Source: Runella sp. SP2
GTDB taxonomy: Bacteria > Bacteroidota > Bacteroidia > Cytophagales > Spirosomataceae
Reading direction: 5' to 3'
Length of the DNA stretch: 64,000 nucleotides
Assembly (NCBI RefSeq): GCF_003711225.1
Contig: NZ_CP031030.1
Span: forward strand, 1,922,001 to 1,986,000
Shown here piece by piece: positions 32,804 through 42,593 of this stretch (positions are counted from its first letter, which is position 1; the number at the start of each line of letters is the position of its first letter). The notes under the pieces are model-generated. The model ran no database searches, was not told the DNA's origin, and saw nothing but the letters and a program-made list of their open reading frames with translations. A program made the position numbers and the translations under genes.

Positions 32804-34015
32804 ATGAAAAAAATACTATTAGTAGCTTGCTTGGCAGCGAGTTCATTGTACGCCCAGAAGTCAGATATTTCTGCCAAAAACGTCCAAAAACACATTTCAT
32901 ACTTAGCATCTGACGAGCTTAAAGGCCGTGGAACGGGAACGAAAGAGGAAAAAATGTCGGCCGATTATATTGCGAAATATTTCAAAGAAATAGGACTTCA
33001 ACCCAAGGGTACCAATGGCTATGAACAGCCTTTTAAGGCAAACCTTGACACAGTACATGTGTTGGACGCCCGCAACGTAGTTGGTTTTTTGGACAATGGC
33101 GCTGACCGTACCATTGTCATCGGAGCGCACTATGACCACCTCGGCGAAGGTTATCAGCGGGGTTCGTTGATTCCTGACAGTAAGGGGAAAATCCACAATG
33201 GTGCCGACGACAACGCGTCGGGTGTAGCGGGGGTGCTGGAATTAGCGCGACATTTTGCCAAAAACAAAGTCAAAGAAAAACACAACTTCCTGTTCATTTG
33301 CTTTTCGGCGGAGGAACTAGGTTTATTAGGTTCAAAATACTACGCTAACAACCCTACCATCGACCTATCTACGGTCAATTTGATGCTCAATTTTGACATG
33401 ATTGGTCGTTTTGACGCCAATAAAGCAATTACTGTGGGAGGTTGGGGAACGAGCCCTACTTGGGGACAAGTGATACCACCCGTGTTGGAACGTGATAAAA
33501 TGGCGTTTAAAATTGACTCCGCAGGCGCTGGTGCTTCCGACCACACGTCGTTTTATGTAAAGAAAATTCCTGTTTTGTTCTTCTTTACTGGAGTTCACGG
33601 CGATTACCACAAGCCAAGCGACGACATTGAGTTGATTAACTTTGAAGGCGAAGCTAAAATTCTGAATTCAGTGGTCGGTATTGTAAATGCCGTTGATAAA
33701 CTTCCTAATCGCCTAGAATACCGCGAAACGGCCATGCCAATGGCCCGCAACATGAGCTTCAAAGTGACGATGGGGCTGTTGCTCGATTATTCGTTTAACG
33801 GGCCTGGCATCAAGGTGGACGGGGTTTCTAAAAATCGCCCAGGAGAAGTGGCGGGTATCAAAGGCGGAGATTTGATTTTACGTTTGGATAAATATACCCT
33901 TAATACCATTTACGATTATATGGGTGCGTTGGGTAAATTTGAAAAAGGCCAAACCGTAGAAGCAGAAGTGCAGCGAGGGGCTGATAAATTGACGTTGCCC
34001 GTTACTTTTAAGTAA
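32804..34015 (+). CDS. M28-family metallo-aminopeptidase with C-terminal PDZ domain
   Basis: 403 residues with a Sec signal (MKKILLVACLAASSLYAQ). The two-zinc site of M28 peptidases is visible: GAHYDHLGEG (His), HNGADDNASGVAG (Asp), CFSAEELGLLGS (Glu-Glu), NFDMIGR (Asp) and FFTGVHGDYHKPSDD (His). The last 90 residues form a PDZ-like domain (GPGIKVDGVSKNRPGEVAGIKGGDLIL). It is probably a periplasmic or secreted aminopeptidase. The gene ends at a terminator and seems to stand alone. Confidence 0.92.
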   Translation: MKKILLVACLAASSLYAQKSDISAKNVQKHISYLASDELKGRGTGTKEEKMSADYIAKYFKEIGLQPKGTNGYEQPFKANLDTVHVLDARNVVGFLDNGADRTIVIGAHYDHLGEGYQRGSLIPDSKGKIHNGADDNASGVAGVLELARHFAKNKVKEKHNFLFICFSAEELGLLGSKYYANNPTIDLSTVNLMLNFDMIGRFDANKAITVGGWGTSPTWGQVIPPVLERDKMAFKIDSAGAGASDHTSFYVKKIPVLFFFTGVHGDYHKPSDDIELINFEGEAKILNSVVGIVNAVDKLPNRLEYRETAMPMARNMSFKVTMGLLLDYSFNGPGIKVDGVSKNRPGEVAGIKGGDLILRLDKYTLNTIYDYMGALGKFEKGQTVEAEVQRGADKLTLPVTFK

Positions 34016-34039
34016 TAAACGAGCTTGTAAATGCGAAAC

Positions 34040-34065
34040 GCCTCGATGAAAATCGGGGCATTTTT
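34040..34065 (+). terminator. Terminator after the M28 peptidase
   Basis: GCCTCGAT at 34040-34047, GAAA loop, ATCGGGGC at 34052-34059 (one G-T pair), then TTTTT. Confidence 0.65.
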
Positions 34066-34133
34066 ATTTTCTGTTGACCTTGATAATGGACAATAAACTT
34101 TACTTTTTTAGGCTGAATCACGGGAAGGCTGAG

Positions 34134-34141
34134 TATCTTTG
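34134..34141 (+). promoter_or_regulatory. -7 promoter element of the MMPL transporter
   Basis: TATCTTTG, a perfect TAnnTTTG match, 30 bases upstream of the ATG at 34172. The matching -33 TTTG is weak (TTTTTA at 34105-34110). Confidence 0.45.
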
Positions 34142-34171
34142 CGACTTTCCTAAAACAAAGCACCATTGCGT

Positions 34172-36502
34172 ATGTGGAATAATATTGCTCAAAATATCAT
34201 CAAATATCGGTTTATTTGGTTGGCCGTCATACTGGTTTCAACGGTCTTTATGGGGTACGAAGGGAGTAAAATTGAGCTTTCGTATAAGTTTGCGCGTATC
34301 CTCCCATCTGACGACCCTACCGAAAAAGAATACCAATATTTTCGACAACTTTTTGGGGAAGATGGTGCGATAATGGTCATTGGTTGGCAAGATGAAAACT
34401 TGTTTGAAGTCAATAAATTTCGCGATTGGGAGGCGTTGGCCCAAAAAATCAAATCAACAGATGGTATAAAAAATGTGCTTTCGTTGGGGAGTGTTTATAA
34501 GGTGGTACGAAACGACAGTGCCAGCCGCTTCGACATTCTTCCCGCCATGAAACAGCTCCCAACAACCCAAGCGGAGGCGGATACTTTGAAGAAGCAAATT
34601 CAAAATTTGCCGTTTTATGATGGGTTGGTGTGGAATTCAAAAACGAATTCGACCCTTATCTTAGTAACCTTCAACGAAGCCTCGCTAAACTCAAAGCGCC
34701 GATTGTCGATTGTGGAGGATGTTGCTAAGTTCTCAAACGAATTTGCCGTTAAGCACAATACCGAGCTTCATTTTTCGGGTATGCCCTTCATCCGAACAAC
34801 GATGATGAAGAAGATTTCGAGCGAAATGACGCTGTTTATGATTTTGGCCGTAGTAGTGACTGCCTTTATTTTATGGGTTTTCTTCCGCTCTTTCCGCCTT
34901 ACCCTTCTTTCCATCGTCGTCGTGCTCATCGGGGTTGTGTTTTCAATTGGTACTTTGCAGCTCTTTGAGTACAAGATTACGGCCCTCACGGGGCTGATTC
35001 CGCCGTTGTTAATTGTGATTGGCGTGCCGAACTGTATTTTCTTAATCAATAAATACCAACAAGAACTCAAAACGCACGGCAATAAAGACGAAGCGATTGC
35101 CGAAATGGTAAAACAAATCGGGCTGTCGATTTTGCTGGCTAACGTTACCACAGCCATCGGTTTTGGGGTATTTTATTTTACCAATAGTGCCTTGTTGGTA
35201 GAGTTTGGGGTGGTTGCAGCTATCTGTGTGATGGTCACGTATGTGCTTTGTTTGGTGTTGTTGCCCATCACGTTACACTATATGGATATTCCAAAAGCAC
35301 GTCATTTACGTCATTTGGACGGAAAATGGGCGGTAGGAATCCTGACAAAAGTAGATTATTTGGTACACAACAAACGCCGCGCGATTTACCTTGTGATGGT
35401 GGCTATGATTTTGGTTTCTGCTTATGGAATGACCAAAATCAAGGCCATTGGGTACGTGGTGGATGATTTGCCCAAAAACGATAAAATCTACGTGGATTTG
35501 CGTTTTTTTGAGAAAAACTTCAACGGCGTTCTGCCTTTTGAGGTGATGATTGATACCAAACAACCCAACGGTGTATTTGGAAATCAAGCCCGAACATTGT
35601 ACAAAATCAAAGCACTTCAAAATGCGCTGGCCGATTATCCTGAGTTTTCAAAACCTGTTTCGGCGGTGGAAGCATCGCGCTTTTTGTACCAAGCGTATCG
35701 TGGTGGCGATGCCAAGTATTACGTTCTTCCTGGGGCAATGGAATTGTCGAAATTGTCAGATTTTGTGCAAGGGCAAGGCCAAAATGGAGCAGGCGCGAAG
35801 CAGTTGAATACGTTTTTGAACAAAGACCGTAGCATTACGCGGGTGAGTTTCCAAATGGCCGATGTAGGCTCAGAACGCATCAAAGAATTGTTAGCAGAAA
35901 TTCGTCCGAAAGTTGATTCTATTTTTAGTCCCAAAGACTACAACGTAAGCCTAACGGGACATAGTTTGGTGTTTTTGAAAAGCAACGATTACTTGTTGGG
36001 TAATCTATACGAAAGTTTGCTTATTGCGATTGTTCTGATTGCTTTGGTGGGGATGATTCTCTTTCGTTCAGTTCCTATTATTTTGTTGTCAAAACTTCCC
36101 TGTTTGATTCCTCTGGCGCTGACGGCGGGTATTATGGGCTTTTTTGATATTTACTTTAAGCCTACCACGATTCTGATTTTTAGCATCACTTTTGGAATTG
36201 CCTCCGACGGTACGGTGTATTTTTTGACGCGTTATCGGCAGGAAATTTACAAAAACGGCCATGCGCCAACGGTGGCGATTACCAAAGCGATTTTTGGAAC
36301 GGGCTTGAGTATGATTTATACGGCGGCCATTTTATTCTGTGGGTTTGCCATTTTTGCCGCGTCAAGTTTTGGCGGTACGGCGGCGATGGGGGTCATGGTT
36401 TCTATCACGCTCTTGGTAGCGATGTGTACCAATTTGATTCTATTGCCTGCCTTGTTGCTGTCGATTACCAATCGAATGAAAAAAGGGGAAAAACCTTCAT
36501 AA
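34172..36502 (+). CDS. RND-superfamily (MMPL) transporter
   Basis: About 776 residues from ATG 34172; two codons upstream a TTG could also start it. Membrane segments occur near residue 14-34, a bundle near 220-390, another single near 405-425 and a last bundle near 620-770, with two large periplasmic loops (about 40-210 and 430-600), the RND plan in a single chain. The segment GNKDEAIAEMVKQIGLSILLANVTTAIGFGVF is typical of MMPL/Patched-like proteins. Bacteroidota members are thought to move lipids or hydrophobic molecules to the outer membrane. No adaptor or outer-membrane channel lies next to it. Confidence 0.88.
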   Translation: MWNNIAQNIIKYRFIWLAVILVSTVFMGYEGSKIELSYKFARILPSDDPTEKEYQYFRQLFGEDGAIMVIGWQDENLFEVNKFRDWEALAQKIKSTDGIKNVLSLGSVYKVVRNDSASRFDILPAMKQLPTTQAEADTLKKQIQNLPFYDGLVWNSKTNSTLILVTFNEASLNSKRRLSIVEDVAKFSNEFAVKHNTELHFSGMPFIRTTMMKKISSEMTLFMILAVVVTAFILWVFFRSFRLTLLSIVVVLIGVVFSIGTLQLFEYKITALTGLIPPLLIVIGVPNCIFLINKYQQELKTHGNKDEAIAEMVKQIGLSILLANVTTAIGFGVFYFTNSALLVEFGVVAAICVMVTYVLCLVLLPITLHYMDIPKARHLRHLDGKWAVGILTKVDYLVHNKRRAIYLVMVAMILVSAYGMTKIKAIGYVVDDLPKNDKIYVDLRFFEKNFNGVLPFEVMIDTKQPNGVFGNQARTLYKIKALQNALADYPEFSKPVSAVEASRFLYQAYRGGDAKYYVLPGAMELSKLSDFVQGQGQNGAGAKQLNTFLNKDRSITRVSFQMADVGSERIKELLAEIRPKVDSIFSPKDYNVSLTGHSLVFLKSNDYLLGNLYESLLIAIVLIALVGMILFRSVPIILLSKLPCLIPLALTAGIMGFFDIYFKPTTILIFSITFGIASDGTVYFLTRYRQEIYKNGHAPTVAITKAIFGTGLSMIYTAAILFCGFAIFAASSFGGTAAMGVMVSITLLVAMCTNLILLPALLLSITNRMKKGEKPS

Positions 36503-36514
36503 TTGCCAAAACGC

Positions 36515-36544
36515 AAAGGGGCTGCCAACAATGGCAGCCCCTTT
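36515..36544. terminator. Bidirectional terminator
   Basis: AAAGGGGCTGCCA, loop ACAA, TGGCAGCCCCTTT: a 13-bp perfect stem between two convergent genes with A- and T-rich flanks on both sides. Confidence 0.85.
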
Positions 36545-36548
36545 GATT

Positions 36549-37907
36549 TTATTTGACGTTGGACACTTTTCGTGGAATGGTAAACATTTCCTTTTGCCGA
36601 CCGTCCAAATAGCGGAAGCCGTTGGCGTTGTAGTAGCCATCTTCTTCCAACATAATTCGAATCGTTTTCTTCCATTCAGGAATTTCAACGGCCGCATTTA
36701 GCTCAATGGAATAGGCGGTATTTTGGAACAATGGATAATCGCCCGTGCCAGGTACTCCCTGTTGCTGATCCCACATCCCAATCGTAGGCCCCGCTGCGTG
36801 GCCGTGTACGCCAATCGGGTGAGAATAAATACTTCCCGTAATACCCTCTTTTTTCGCTTGTTCGAGCGATTCCAATAGCATTTTATTTCCCGTAGTGCCT
36901 ACTTTAAAGCGCTCAGTAAGAATGTCTTGTAGGCGATTCCCTTGCACAAAAGCCTTCTTTAAGTACTCAGGAATATCGGTTTCGCCTGGACGAAGCACAT
37001 AGGCGTGTTGTTGCTGGTCGGTATTTAGGCGTAAATACGTAATCCCAAAATCGCAGTGTAGCAGGTCGCCTGGCATGATGACTTGCTTGGAGGGGCGCTT
37101 TGAAAACGTACGTAAATGGTCAAAGCTTTCGGGGTCAAGGCGTTGAATGTCAACCGTCGGATGAAACCACGTTTCTAGTCCCAAATCCGTCACTTTTTGG
37201 CGCATCCACCAAACCACATCGTCGGTGGTGGTGATGCCTGGGTGAATAACTTTTTCCGAAAAAGCTTCTTCAATAATCTGGTGAGAAATACGACAGATAA
37301 TCGGATAAATGGCCGCTTCTTTTTCGCTACGCGTTTCGAGCCAAGCCACAGCAAGGCGGTCGGCGGAGACAATTTTTGCTTTTTGTTTTTCCGATAAAGC
37401 CGTCATAAACTCTTTATGTTCGGTAAAAGTCAGTCCATCAGAATGGCCATAATCTTTGGAGAAATTTAAGGCAATTTTCTTCGGATTGCGGTCGTCAATC
37501 ACCTTCGACAGAGCCAGCCATTGGTTTGGTTGTACATTGATGTCCCATTCGCCTTTGAGCAAATTTCCGACGTCGTAGCGAGCAATGGCTAATTTTTCGA
37601 GGGGTTTGTCACCACCTGCATCGTAAAAAACCATAATCGTACGCCGCCGCGCCGAGAGCCACGTACTGGGTAACATCGTTTTCATGACGGGATCTTCGTT
37701 GTACTCGCGCGAGATAATAATCCACATGTCAATTCCCTCTCGCCGCATCAATTGAGGCAATAGGTTGTTGAAGCGGTCTTCTAAAATTTCATCCACAACG
37801 CGGGCTCGTTCGCGCTCGGGCAGAATGGGGGTTTGGGAAAAAGATAAAAAAGTAACTAAGCAGAAAGCAATGGACAAAAAATGCCGAAGTAAAGGTCGTT
37901 TTAGCAT
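36549..37907 (-). CDS. M24-family (Xaa-Pro) peptidase, exported
   Basis: 452 residues with a Sec signal (MLKRPLLRHFLSIAFCLV ... SFSQ). An N-terminal creatinase-like domain (residues 30-215) is followed by the pita-bread metallopeptidase domain: LLHCDFGITYLRL (Asp), SHPIGVHGHAAGPTIG (His) and YSIELNAAVEIPEWK (Glu). Family members remove N-terminal residues before proline; a periplasmic role in peptide use is likely. Some metal ligands are only roughly placed, so activity is probable, not certain. Confidence 0.88.
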   Translation of the reverse strand: MLKRPLLRHFLSIAFCLVTFLSFSQTPILPERERARVVDEILEDRFNNLLPQLMRREGIDMWIIISREYNEDPVMKTMLPSTWLSARRRTIMVFYDAGGDKPLEKLAIARYDVGNLLKGEWDINVQPNQWLALSKVIDDRNPKKIALNFSKDYGHSDGLTFTEHKEFMTALSEKQKAKIVSADRLAVAWLETRSEKEAAIYPIICRISHQIIEEAFSEKVIHPGITTTDDVVWWMRQKVTDLGLETWFHPTVDIQRLDPESFDHLRTFSKRPSKQVIMPGDLLHCDFGITYLRLNTDQQQHAYVLRPGETDIPEYLKKAFVQGNRLQDILTERFKVGTTGNKMLLESLEQAKKEGITGSIYSHPIGVHGHAAGPTIGMWDQQQGVPGTGDYPLFQNTAYSIELNAAVEIPEWKKTIRIMLEEDGYYNANGFRYLDGRQKEMFTIPRKVSNVK

Positions 37908-37938
37908 AAGTGTTTAGGTTGGATGAATGTGTTTGTGA

Positions 37939-37946
37939 CAAAGATA
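37939..37946 (-). promoter_or_regulatory. -7 promoter element of the M24 peptidase
   Basis: On the minus strand this reads TATCTTTG, 31 bases before the ATG at 37907. Confidence 0.5.
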
Positions 37947-38018
37947 CGGGGAATGTTTGGGTTGCTGAAAGCCTGTTGTTACTTTTACGGCCATTCTACT
38001 TTTTAACCCGTTAGCGAC

Positions 38019-38573
38019 ATGTCGGTGATTTTTACTTCTGCCCAAAACGACGAAGATTTGCGTAAAATTTTGGAACTTCAACGCCAGAACTTGTACAAAA
38101 ATACCCCGTCAGAGTACCAACAAGACCAAGGTTTTACAACGGTCGAACATTCATTTGAGTCCATCAAAAAAATGAACGATGCCTTGCCCCAAATCATCGC
38201 CAAAGACGGCGACTTGTTGGTGGGCTATGCCTTGGTGATGCCCCGAACTTTCGGGCAACTCATTCCCGAATTGGTGCCGATGTTCGACATTATTTCGGGC
38301 TTGTCGTACGACGGAAAGCCGTTGAGTGAGCAACGTTATTACGTCATGGGGCAAATTTGCGTGGCTCAGTCGCACCGTGGACAAGGGATTTTTGATGGGC
38401 TGTATGCCGAACATAAACGCCAATTGTCGGGCGAATTTGACTTGTGCGTTACCGAAATTGCCGTACGAAATACGCGCTCGACGCGGGCGCACGAGCGCGT
38501 AGGTTTTCGGACGATACACACCCACGAAGACCACATCGACTTGTGGAACATTGTGGCGTGGGATTGGCGTTAG
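38019..38573 (+). CDS. GNAT-family N-acetyltransferase
   Basis: 184 residues. The acetyl-CoA loop is ICVAQSHRGQGIFDGLYAEH (Q/R-x-x-G-x-G/A), and the C-terminal strand is VRNTRSTRAHERVGFRTIHT. GNAT enzymes acetylate amines of proteins or small molecules; the substrate cannot be told. The 3' end overlaps that of the convergent gene at 38570 by four bases. Confidence 0.88.
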   Translation: MSVIFTSAQNDEDLRKILELQRQNLYKNTPSEYQQDQGFTTVEHSFESIKKMNDALPQIIAKDGDLLVGYALVMPRTFGQLIPELVPMFDIISGLSYDGKPLSEQRYYVMGQICVAQSHRGQGIFDGLYAEHKRQLSGEFDLCVTEIAVRNTRSTRAHERVGFRTIHTHEDHIDLWNIVAWDWR

Positions 38574-39487
38574 CCTTTCATGGCTTCGCGCAACATCGCA
38601 ATGCTCTTGCGTACCCCCGATTCGGCGGGTTCTTTGCCTTCAAACTCAAGGGCCACGTAGCCTTTGTAGTTGGCTTGGCGAAGGATATTAAAAATACGTT
38701 TATAGTCTAAGTCGAGCGAGTACCACTCGCCGCCTCCGTAGTAGGTTTTGGCTTGTACAAAATTGGCGACGGGGGCTACTTTCTCTAATTTGGCGTAAGG
38801 GTCTTCCAAAAAATTACCCGTGTCCATCAACACCCCCAACCAAGGCGAATCAATCGCTTTCCGAATGCGCAACAATCCCTCTGGCGTAGAGGTAAGTCCC
38901 CAGTGATTTTCGAGTGCCAACATCACCCCACATTCGGCGGCTTTGGCGAGGCATTTTTCGATGCTATCAATGCACCATTTGAAGCCGTCGTCTTCGGTAT
39001 AGCCTGGCAAGATGGGTTCTACGCCCCGCTTGGCCATGAGTTCGTCAAACGATTTGATGGTATTCCAACGCCCCGAATTAAGGCGAATCGACGGAATGCC
39101 CATTTTGTAGGCAAGCTCAATGCAGTGCAAGGTATGGTCGATGTTTTTCTGGCGCTCGGCGGCATCGGGCGAAACGAAACTTTGGTGAATCGACAAACAA
39201 ATCAGGTCCACGCCGTTGACGAAAGCATGGCGTTTGAGTTTTTGGAGGTAGGCGTTATCCTCGCTGTCCATTTGGCGGTGTAAAATATCTACTCCTTCGA
39301 TTTCGAGGCGAGCGGCTTCGTCAATCACCGTTTCGATGGGTACTTTGGGCGTTTTGAAATGCCAGTAGGAGTAAGAAGCAAGCCCTAGTTTGTAAGGGGC
39401 AACAGCCGCAGGGGTAGGCGTAGGCGTGGGGAGCGACAAGGCAGCGCCGCCCAAGGCAGTTTGTTGAAAAAAGTCGCGACGATTCAT
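38570..39487 (-). CDS. Sugar phosphate isomerase/epimerase-like TIM-barrel protein with Tat signal
   Basis: 305 residues. The N-terminus MNRRDFFQQTALGGAALSL is a twin-arginine signal, so the folded protein is exported to the periplasm. The rest is a xylose-isomerase-like TIM barrel (LGLASYSYWHF, VDLICLSIHQSFVSP, SIRLNSGRWN, LALENHWGLTSTP, VLMDTGNF, YVALEFEGKEP), with metal ligands Glu, Asp and His in the expected strands. Such exported enzymes accompany Gfo/Idh and PVC-type cytochrome proteins and act on sugars or keto-sugars. The true substrate is unknown. Confidence 0.88.
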   Translation of the reverse strand: MNRRDFFQQTALGGAALSLPTPTPTPAAVAPYKLGLASYSYWHFKTPKVPIETVIDEAARLEIEGVDILHRQMDSEDNAYLQKLKRHAFVNGVDLICLSIHQSFVSPDAAERQKNIDHTLHCIELAYKMGIPSIRLNSGRWNTIKSFDELMAKRGVEPILPGYTEDDGFKWCIDSIEKCLAKAAECGVMLALENHWGLTSTPEGLLRIRKAIDSPWLGVLMDTGNFLEDPYAKLEKVAPVANFVQAKTYYGGGEWYSLDLDYKRIFNILRQANYKGYVALEFEGKEPAESGVRKSIAMLREAMKG

Positions 39488-39679
39488 GAGGGAGAAAAGG
39501 GAGATGTAAAGATTTAGGTTACAAGTAAAGACAATATTTCTTAAAGCCCAAAAACCTCAAAATTTTATCGGTAAATAGCCCCCTTGTCGTCGGTGTTCTT
39601 GGGCGTTTCATCGCTTTTAACGCTTCTGGGACTAAACTTTCTGTTATTTCAACTATCCAATTGTGAAATAACATACACC

Positions 39680-42508
39680 ATGACAAAAATACGTTACCTA
39701 TTTGCCCTTCTTTTTCTATGTTCAGCTAGTTTGGCGGTAGCCCAAACGATTGAAGTAAAAGGCCGATTGATTGATGCCAATGACAAATCTGCGCTGATTG
39801 GCGCCAATGTACTTTTAATCAATACCGCTGATTCAACCTCACGGTTTGGAGTCGTTGCCGATACGTCTGGGCGGTTCTTATTCAAAAACATTCCCTCGGC
39901 GAGCTATCGGCTGGTGGCTTCGTATATTGGTTATATCTCGTACGACCAGCGCGTTAATTTCCGTCGGACTAGTCCCGATTTGGGCGAAATTGCTCTCAAA
40001 CCTGATGCGCAGTTGTTGAAAGACGTCATTGTAAAAGGGGTAGCGGAGCGCGTTGAGCAAAAGGGCGATACCACCATTTATAATGCCAGTGCTTTTAAGG
40101 TCAACAAAGATGCCAATGCCCAAGATTTGTTGGAAAAAATGCCCAACATCACCATTGAAAACGGTCAAGTAAAAGCCCAGGGTGAAAATGTGCAAAGGGT
40201 AACCGTGGATGGTCGCGAGTTTTTTGGAGAAGATGCCACGTTGGCCTTAAAAAACCTTCCAGCCGAAGTAATTGATAAAATTCAGGTGTTTGACCGCCTC
40301 AGTGATCAAGCTCAGTTTACGGGTTTTGACGATGGCCAAACCTCCAAGACCATCAATATTGTAACACGGTCAGACCGTAATAATGGTCAGTTTGGGAAAG
40401 CTTACGCGGGCTATGGTACCGACAACCGCTACATGATAGGCGGAAGTACCAACTATTTTAAGAAGGACACCCGAATTTCGCTCATCGGGATGTCTAATAA
40501 TATCAACCAACAAAACTTTGGAACCGAAGACTTGCTTGGCGTATTAGGTGGCTCAGGTGGGGGAGGCCAAGGTGGCGCTGGAAACCGTGGTGGTGGCGGC
40601 GGAAATCGCGGCGGCGGCGGTGGTGGTGGAAATTTTGGCGGCGGAAATGCGTCTGGTAATTTTTTGGCTGGACAACAAAATGGCATTACAACGACCAACG
40701 CAATTGGGTTGAACTACTCTGATAACTGGGGTAAAAAATGGAAAGTAACGGGTAGTTACTTTTTTAATAATGCTAAAAATGCCAATACAACGGATTTGGC
40801 ACGTACTTTTTTTACAACCCAAGGCGCAGGGCAACTCTACGATGAGAATTATTATTCATCAAATAACAACTTTAACCACCGCGTAAATGCCCGTTTGGAA
40901 TACACCATCAATAACAAAAACTCCGTCATCATTACACCTAGATTTAGCCTGCAAGACAATACTTCGTTTAGTAGTTTGTTAGGTGCTAACAGTATAAGTG
41001 GGAGAGCGTTAAACCAAACACAGACCAATCGCCAAAACCAAAATGACGGAAATAACTGGGGAAATACGATTTTGTGGCGTCACCGTTTTGGGAAAATTGG
41101 CCGTACAATTTCAGTAGGATTGACCACTTCGTCGAATGCCCGAGTGGGAGAATCTTCCTTGAAATCAACCAACCAATACTTTGGACGTATGACGGCCGAT
41201 TCCTTGCAAATTACCGACCAGCAAACCGAAAGTAGAGGAAATGGGTACACGGTTTCAAGTAATATCTCTTTGACTGAAAATGTAGGACGTGGTGGACAAC
41301 TACAATTGAATTACGTACCTTCTTATACCAAAAATTATTCGGTAAGAAATACCTATAATTACGATCAAGCGACGAGTGAATATAGCCTGCCTGATTTGAG
41401 ATTGTCCAACGAGTTTGACAATACGTATATGACCAATCGCATTGGTGGAAGTTATCGTATGCGAATTAAGAAAACGATGGTGACGGCCGAACTAAATTAC
41501 CAAAATGCTCAACTCGTAGGAAAACAAATATATCCTACCGAATTTGAGGTGAATCGTTCGTTCAATAACTTTTTGCCATCGGCGATGTTGATGTACCGAG
41601 GAAGCGAAGGGCAAAGCCTACGAATCAATTACCGTACTTCTACCAACGCACCTACTATCAACCAGCTTCAAAATGTGGTGGATAACTCCAATCCATTGTT
41701 GCTAAGAACGGGTAATCCTGATTTGAAGCAAGAGTATAATCACAATATGTCGGTTCGGTACGGAATCACAAAGGCTAAAACGGCCCGCAGCTTCTTCATC
41801 AATTTTAATGGTTCGTTTACCCAAAACAATATCAGTAACACGACGTTTATTGCCACCAAAGACACGGTAGTAGCAGGTTTTGCCCTTCGTACAGGTTCTC
41901 AGTTTACTCAGCCTATTAACGTCAATGGGAACTGGAATGTGCGTTCGTTTATCACGTATGGAATGCCGCTTACTTCGCTAAAAAGTAACTTAAATTTCAA
42001 CATTGGAACAGGTTATACCCGTACCATAGGTTTGATTAACTTTGTGGAAAATATTGCAAATACCCAATCAATTACGGGAGGACTTGTTTTAAGTAGCAAC
42101 ATTAGCGAACAACTTGACTTTACTTTGTCGGTCAATGGTAACTACAATACCGTAAAAAACTCTCTCCAACCTGCGCTTGATGGGACATTCTATTTCCAAA
42201 ATAGCAACTTCAAAATTAACTGGGAGACAAAAGGCGGTTTCTTCGTTAATACCAATATCAATAATACGTTTTACACGGGACTTGGACAGGATTTTAACCT
42301 TAACTTCACCCTCTGGAATGCGGCTGTAGGATATAAATTCTTGAAGAATCGAGCAGGAGAGTTGAAAATAAGTTCGTTTGACGTACTTCGCCAGAACAAT
42401 AGTGTAAGCCGTAACATTACTTCCTCCTATATTGAAGATGTTAGGACGCAAGTTTTGCAGCGTTATTACATGATGACATTCACCTACACCTTGAGAAATT
42501 TTAGGTAA
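39680..42508 (+). CDS. Large outer-membrane beta-barrel protein (TonB-receptor-like)
   Basis: About 942 residues from ATG 39680 (MTKIRYLFALLFLCSASLAVAQ, a Sec signal). A carboxypeptidase-regulatory-like domain (IEVKGRLIDANDKSALIGAN ... SYRLVASYIGY) is followed by a plug-like part (VDGREFFGEDATLALKNLPA, IQVFDRLSDQAQFTGFDDG) and a C-terminal OMP_b-brl_3-type barrel. A glycine-rich loop of about 40 residues lies at 40549-40662. There is no SusD gene beside it, so this is the SusD-less kind of receptor, whose cargo is usually unknown. Confidence 0.88.
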   Translation: MTKIRYLFALLFLCSASLAVAQTIEVKGRLIDANDKSALIGANVLLINTADSTSRFGVVADTSGRFLFKNIPSASYRLVASYIGYISYDQRVNFRRTSPDLGEIALKPDAQLLKDVIVKGVAERVEQKGDTTIYNASAFKVNKDANAQDLLEKMPNITIENGQVKAQGENVQRVTVDGREFFGEDATLALKNLPAEVIDKIQVFDRLSDQAQFTGFDDGQTSKTINIVTRSDRNNGQFGKAYAGYGTDNRYMIGGSTNYFKKDTRISLIGMSNNINQQNFGTEDLLGVLGGSGGGGQGGAGNRGGGGGNRGGGGGGGNFGGGNASGNFLAGQQNGITTTNAIGLNYSDNWGKKWKVTGSYFFNNAKNANTTDLARTFFTTQGAGQLYDENYYSSNNNFNHRVNARLEYTINNKNSVIITPRFSLQDNTSFSSLLGANSISGRALNQTQTNRQNQNDGNNWGNTILWRHRFGKIGRTISVGLTTSSNARVGESSLKSTNQYFGRMTADSLQITDQQTESRGNGYTVSSNISLTENVGRGGQLQLNYVPSYTKNYSVRNTYNYDQATSEYSLPDLRLSNEFDNTYMTNRIGGSYRMRIKKTMVTAELNYQNAQLVGKQIYPTEFEVNRSFNNFLPSAMLMYRGSEGQSLRINYRTSTNAPTINQLQNVVDNSNPLLLRTGNPDLKQEYNHNMSVRYGITKAKTARSFFINFNGSFTQNNISNTTFIATKDTVVAGFALRTGSQFTQPINVNGNWNVRSFITYGMPLTSLKSNLNFNIGTGYTRTIGLINFVENIANTQSITGGLVLSSNISEQLDFTLSVNGNYNTVKNSLQPALDGTFYFQNSNFKINWETKGGFFVNTNINNTFYTGLGQDFNLNFTLWNAAVGYKFLKNRAGELKISSFDVLRQNNSVSRNITSSYIEDVRTQVLQRYYMMTFTYTLRNFR

Positions 42509-42536
42509 ATCGTCCTTATTTTTTAATCTTATTTTA

Positions 42537-42573
42537 ATGCCAAACCACAAACTTAATGTTTGTGGTTTGGCAT
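42537..42573 (+). terminator. Terminator overlapping the next promoter
   Basis: A 16-bp perfect stem (ATGCCAAACCACAAAC / GTTTGTGGTTTGGCAT) with the loop TTAAT. Its right arm also supplies the TTTG of the promoter for the next gene. Confidence 0.8.
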
Positions 42574-42588
42574 GAGGTACTATCTTTG
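42559..42588 (+). promoter_or_regulatory. Promoter of the RmlD-like gene
   Basis: TTTG (42559-42562), 18-base spacer, TATCTTTG (42581-42588). The ATG is at 42594, five bases after the -7 element, so the mRNA should be almost leaderless. Confidence 0.6.
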
Positions 42589-42593
42589 CGCGT

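Noticed and set aside
40453..40698. Proline-rich minus-strand protein
   Set aside because: It is the reverse of the glycine-rich codons of the outer-membrane receptor gene.
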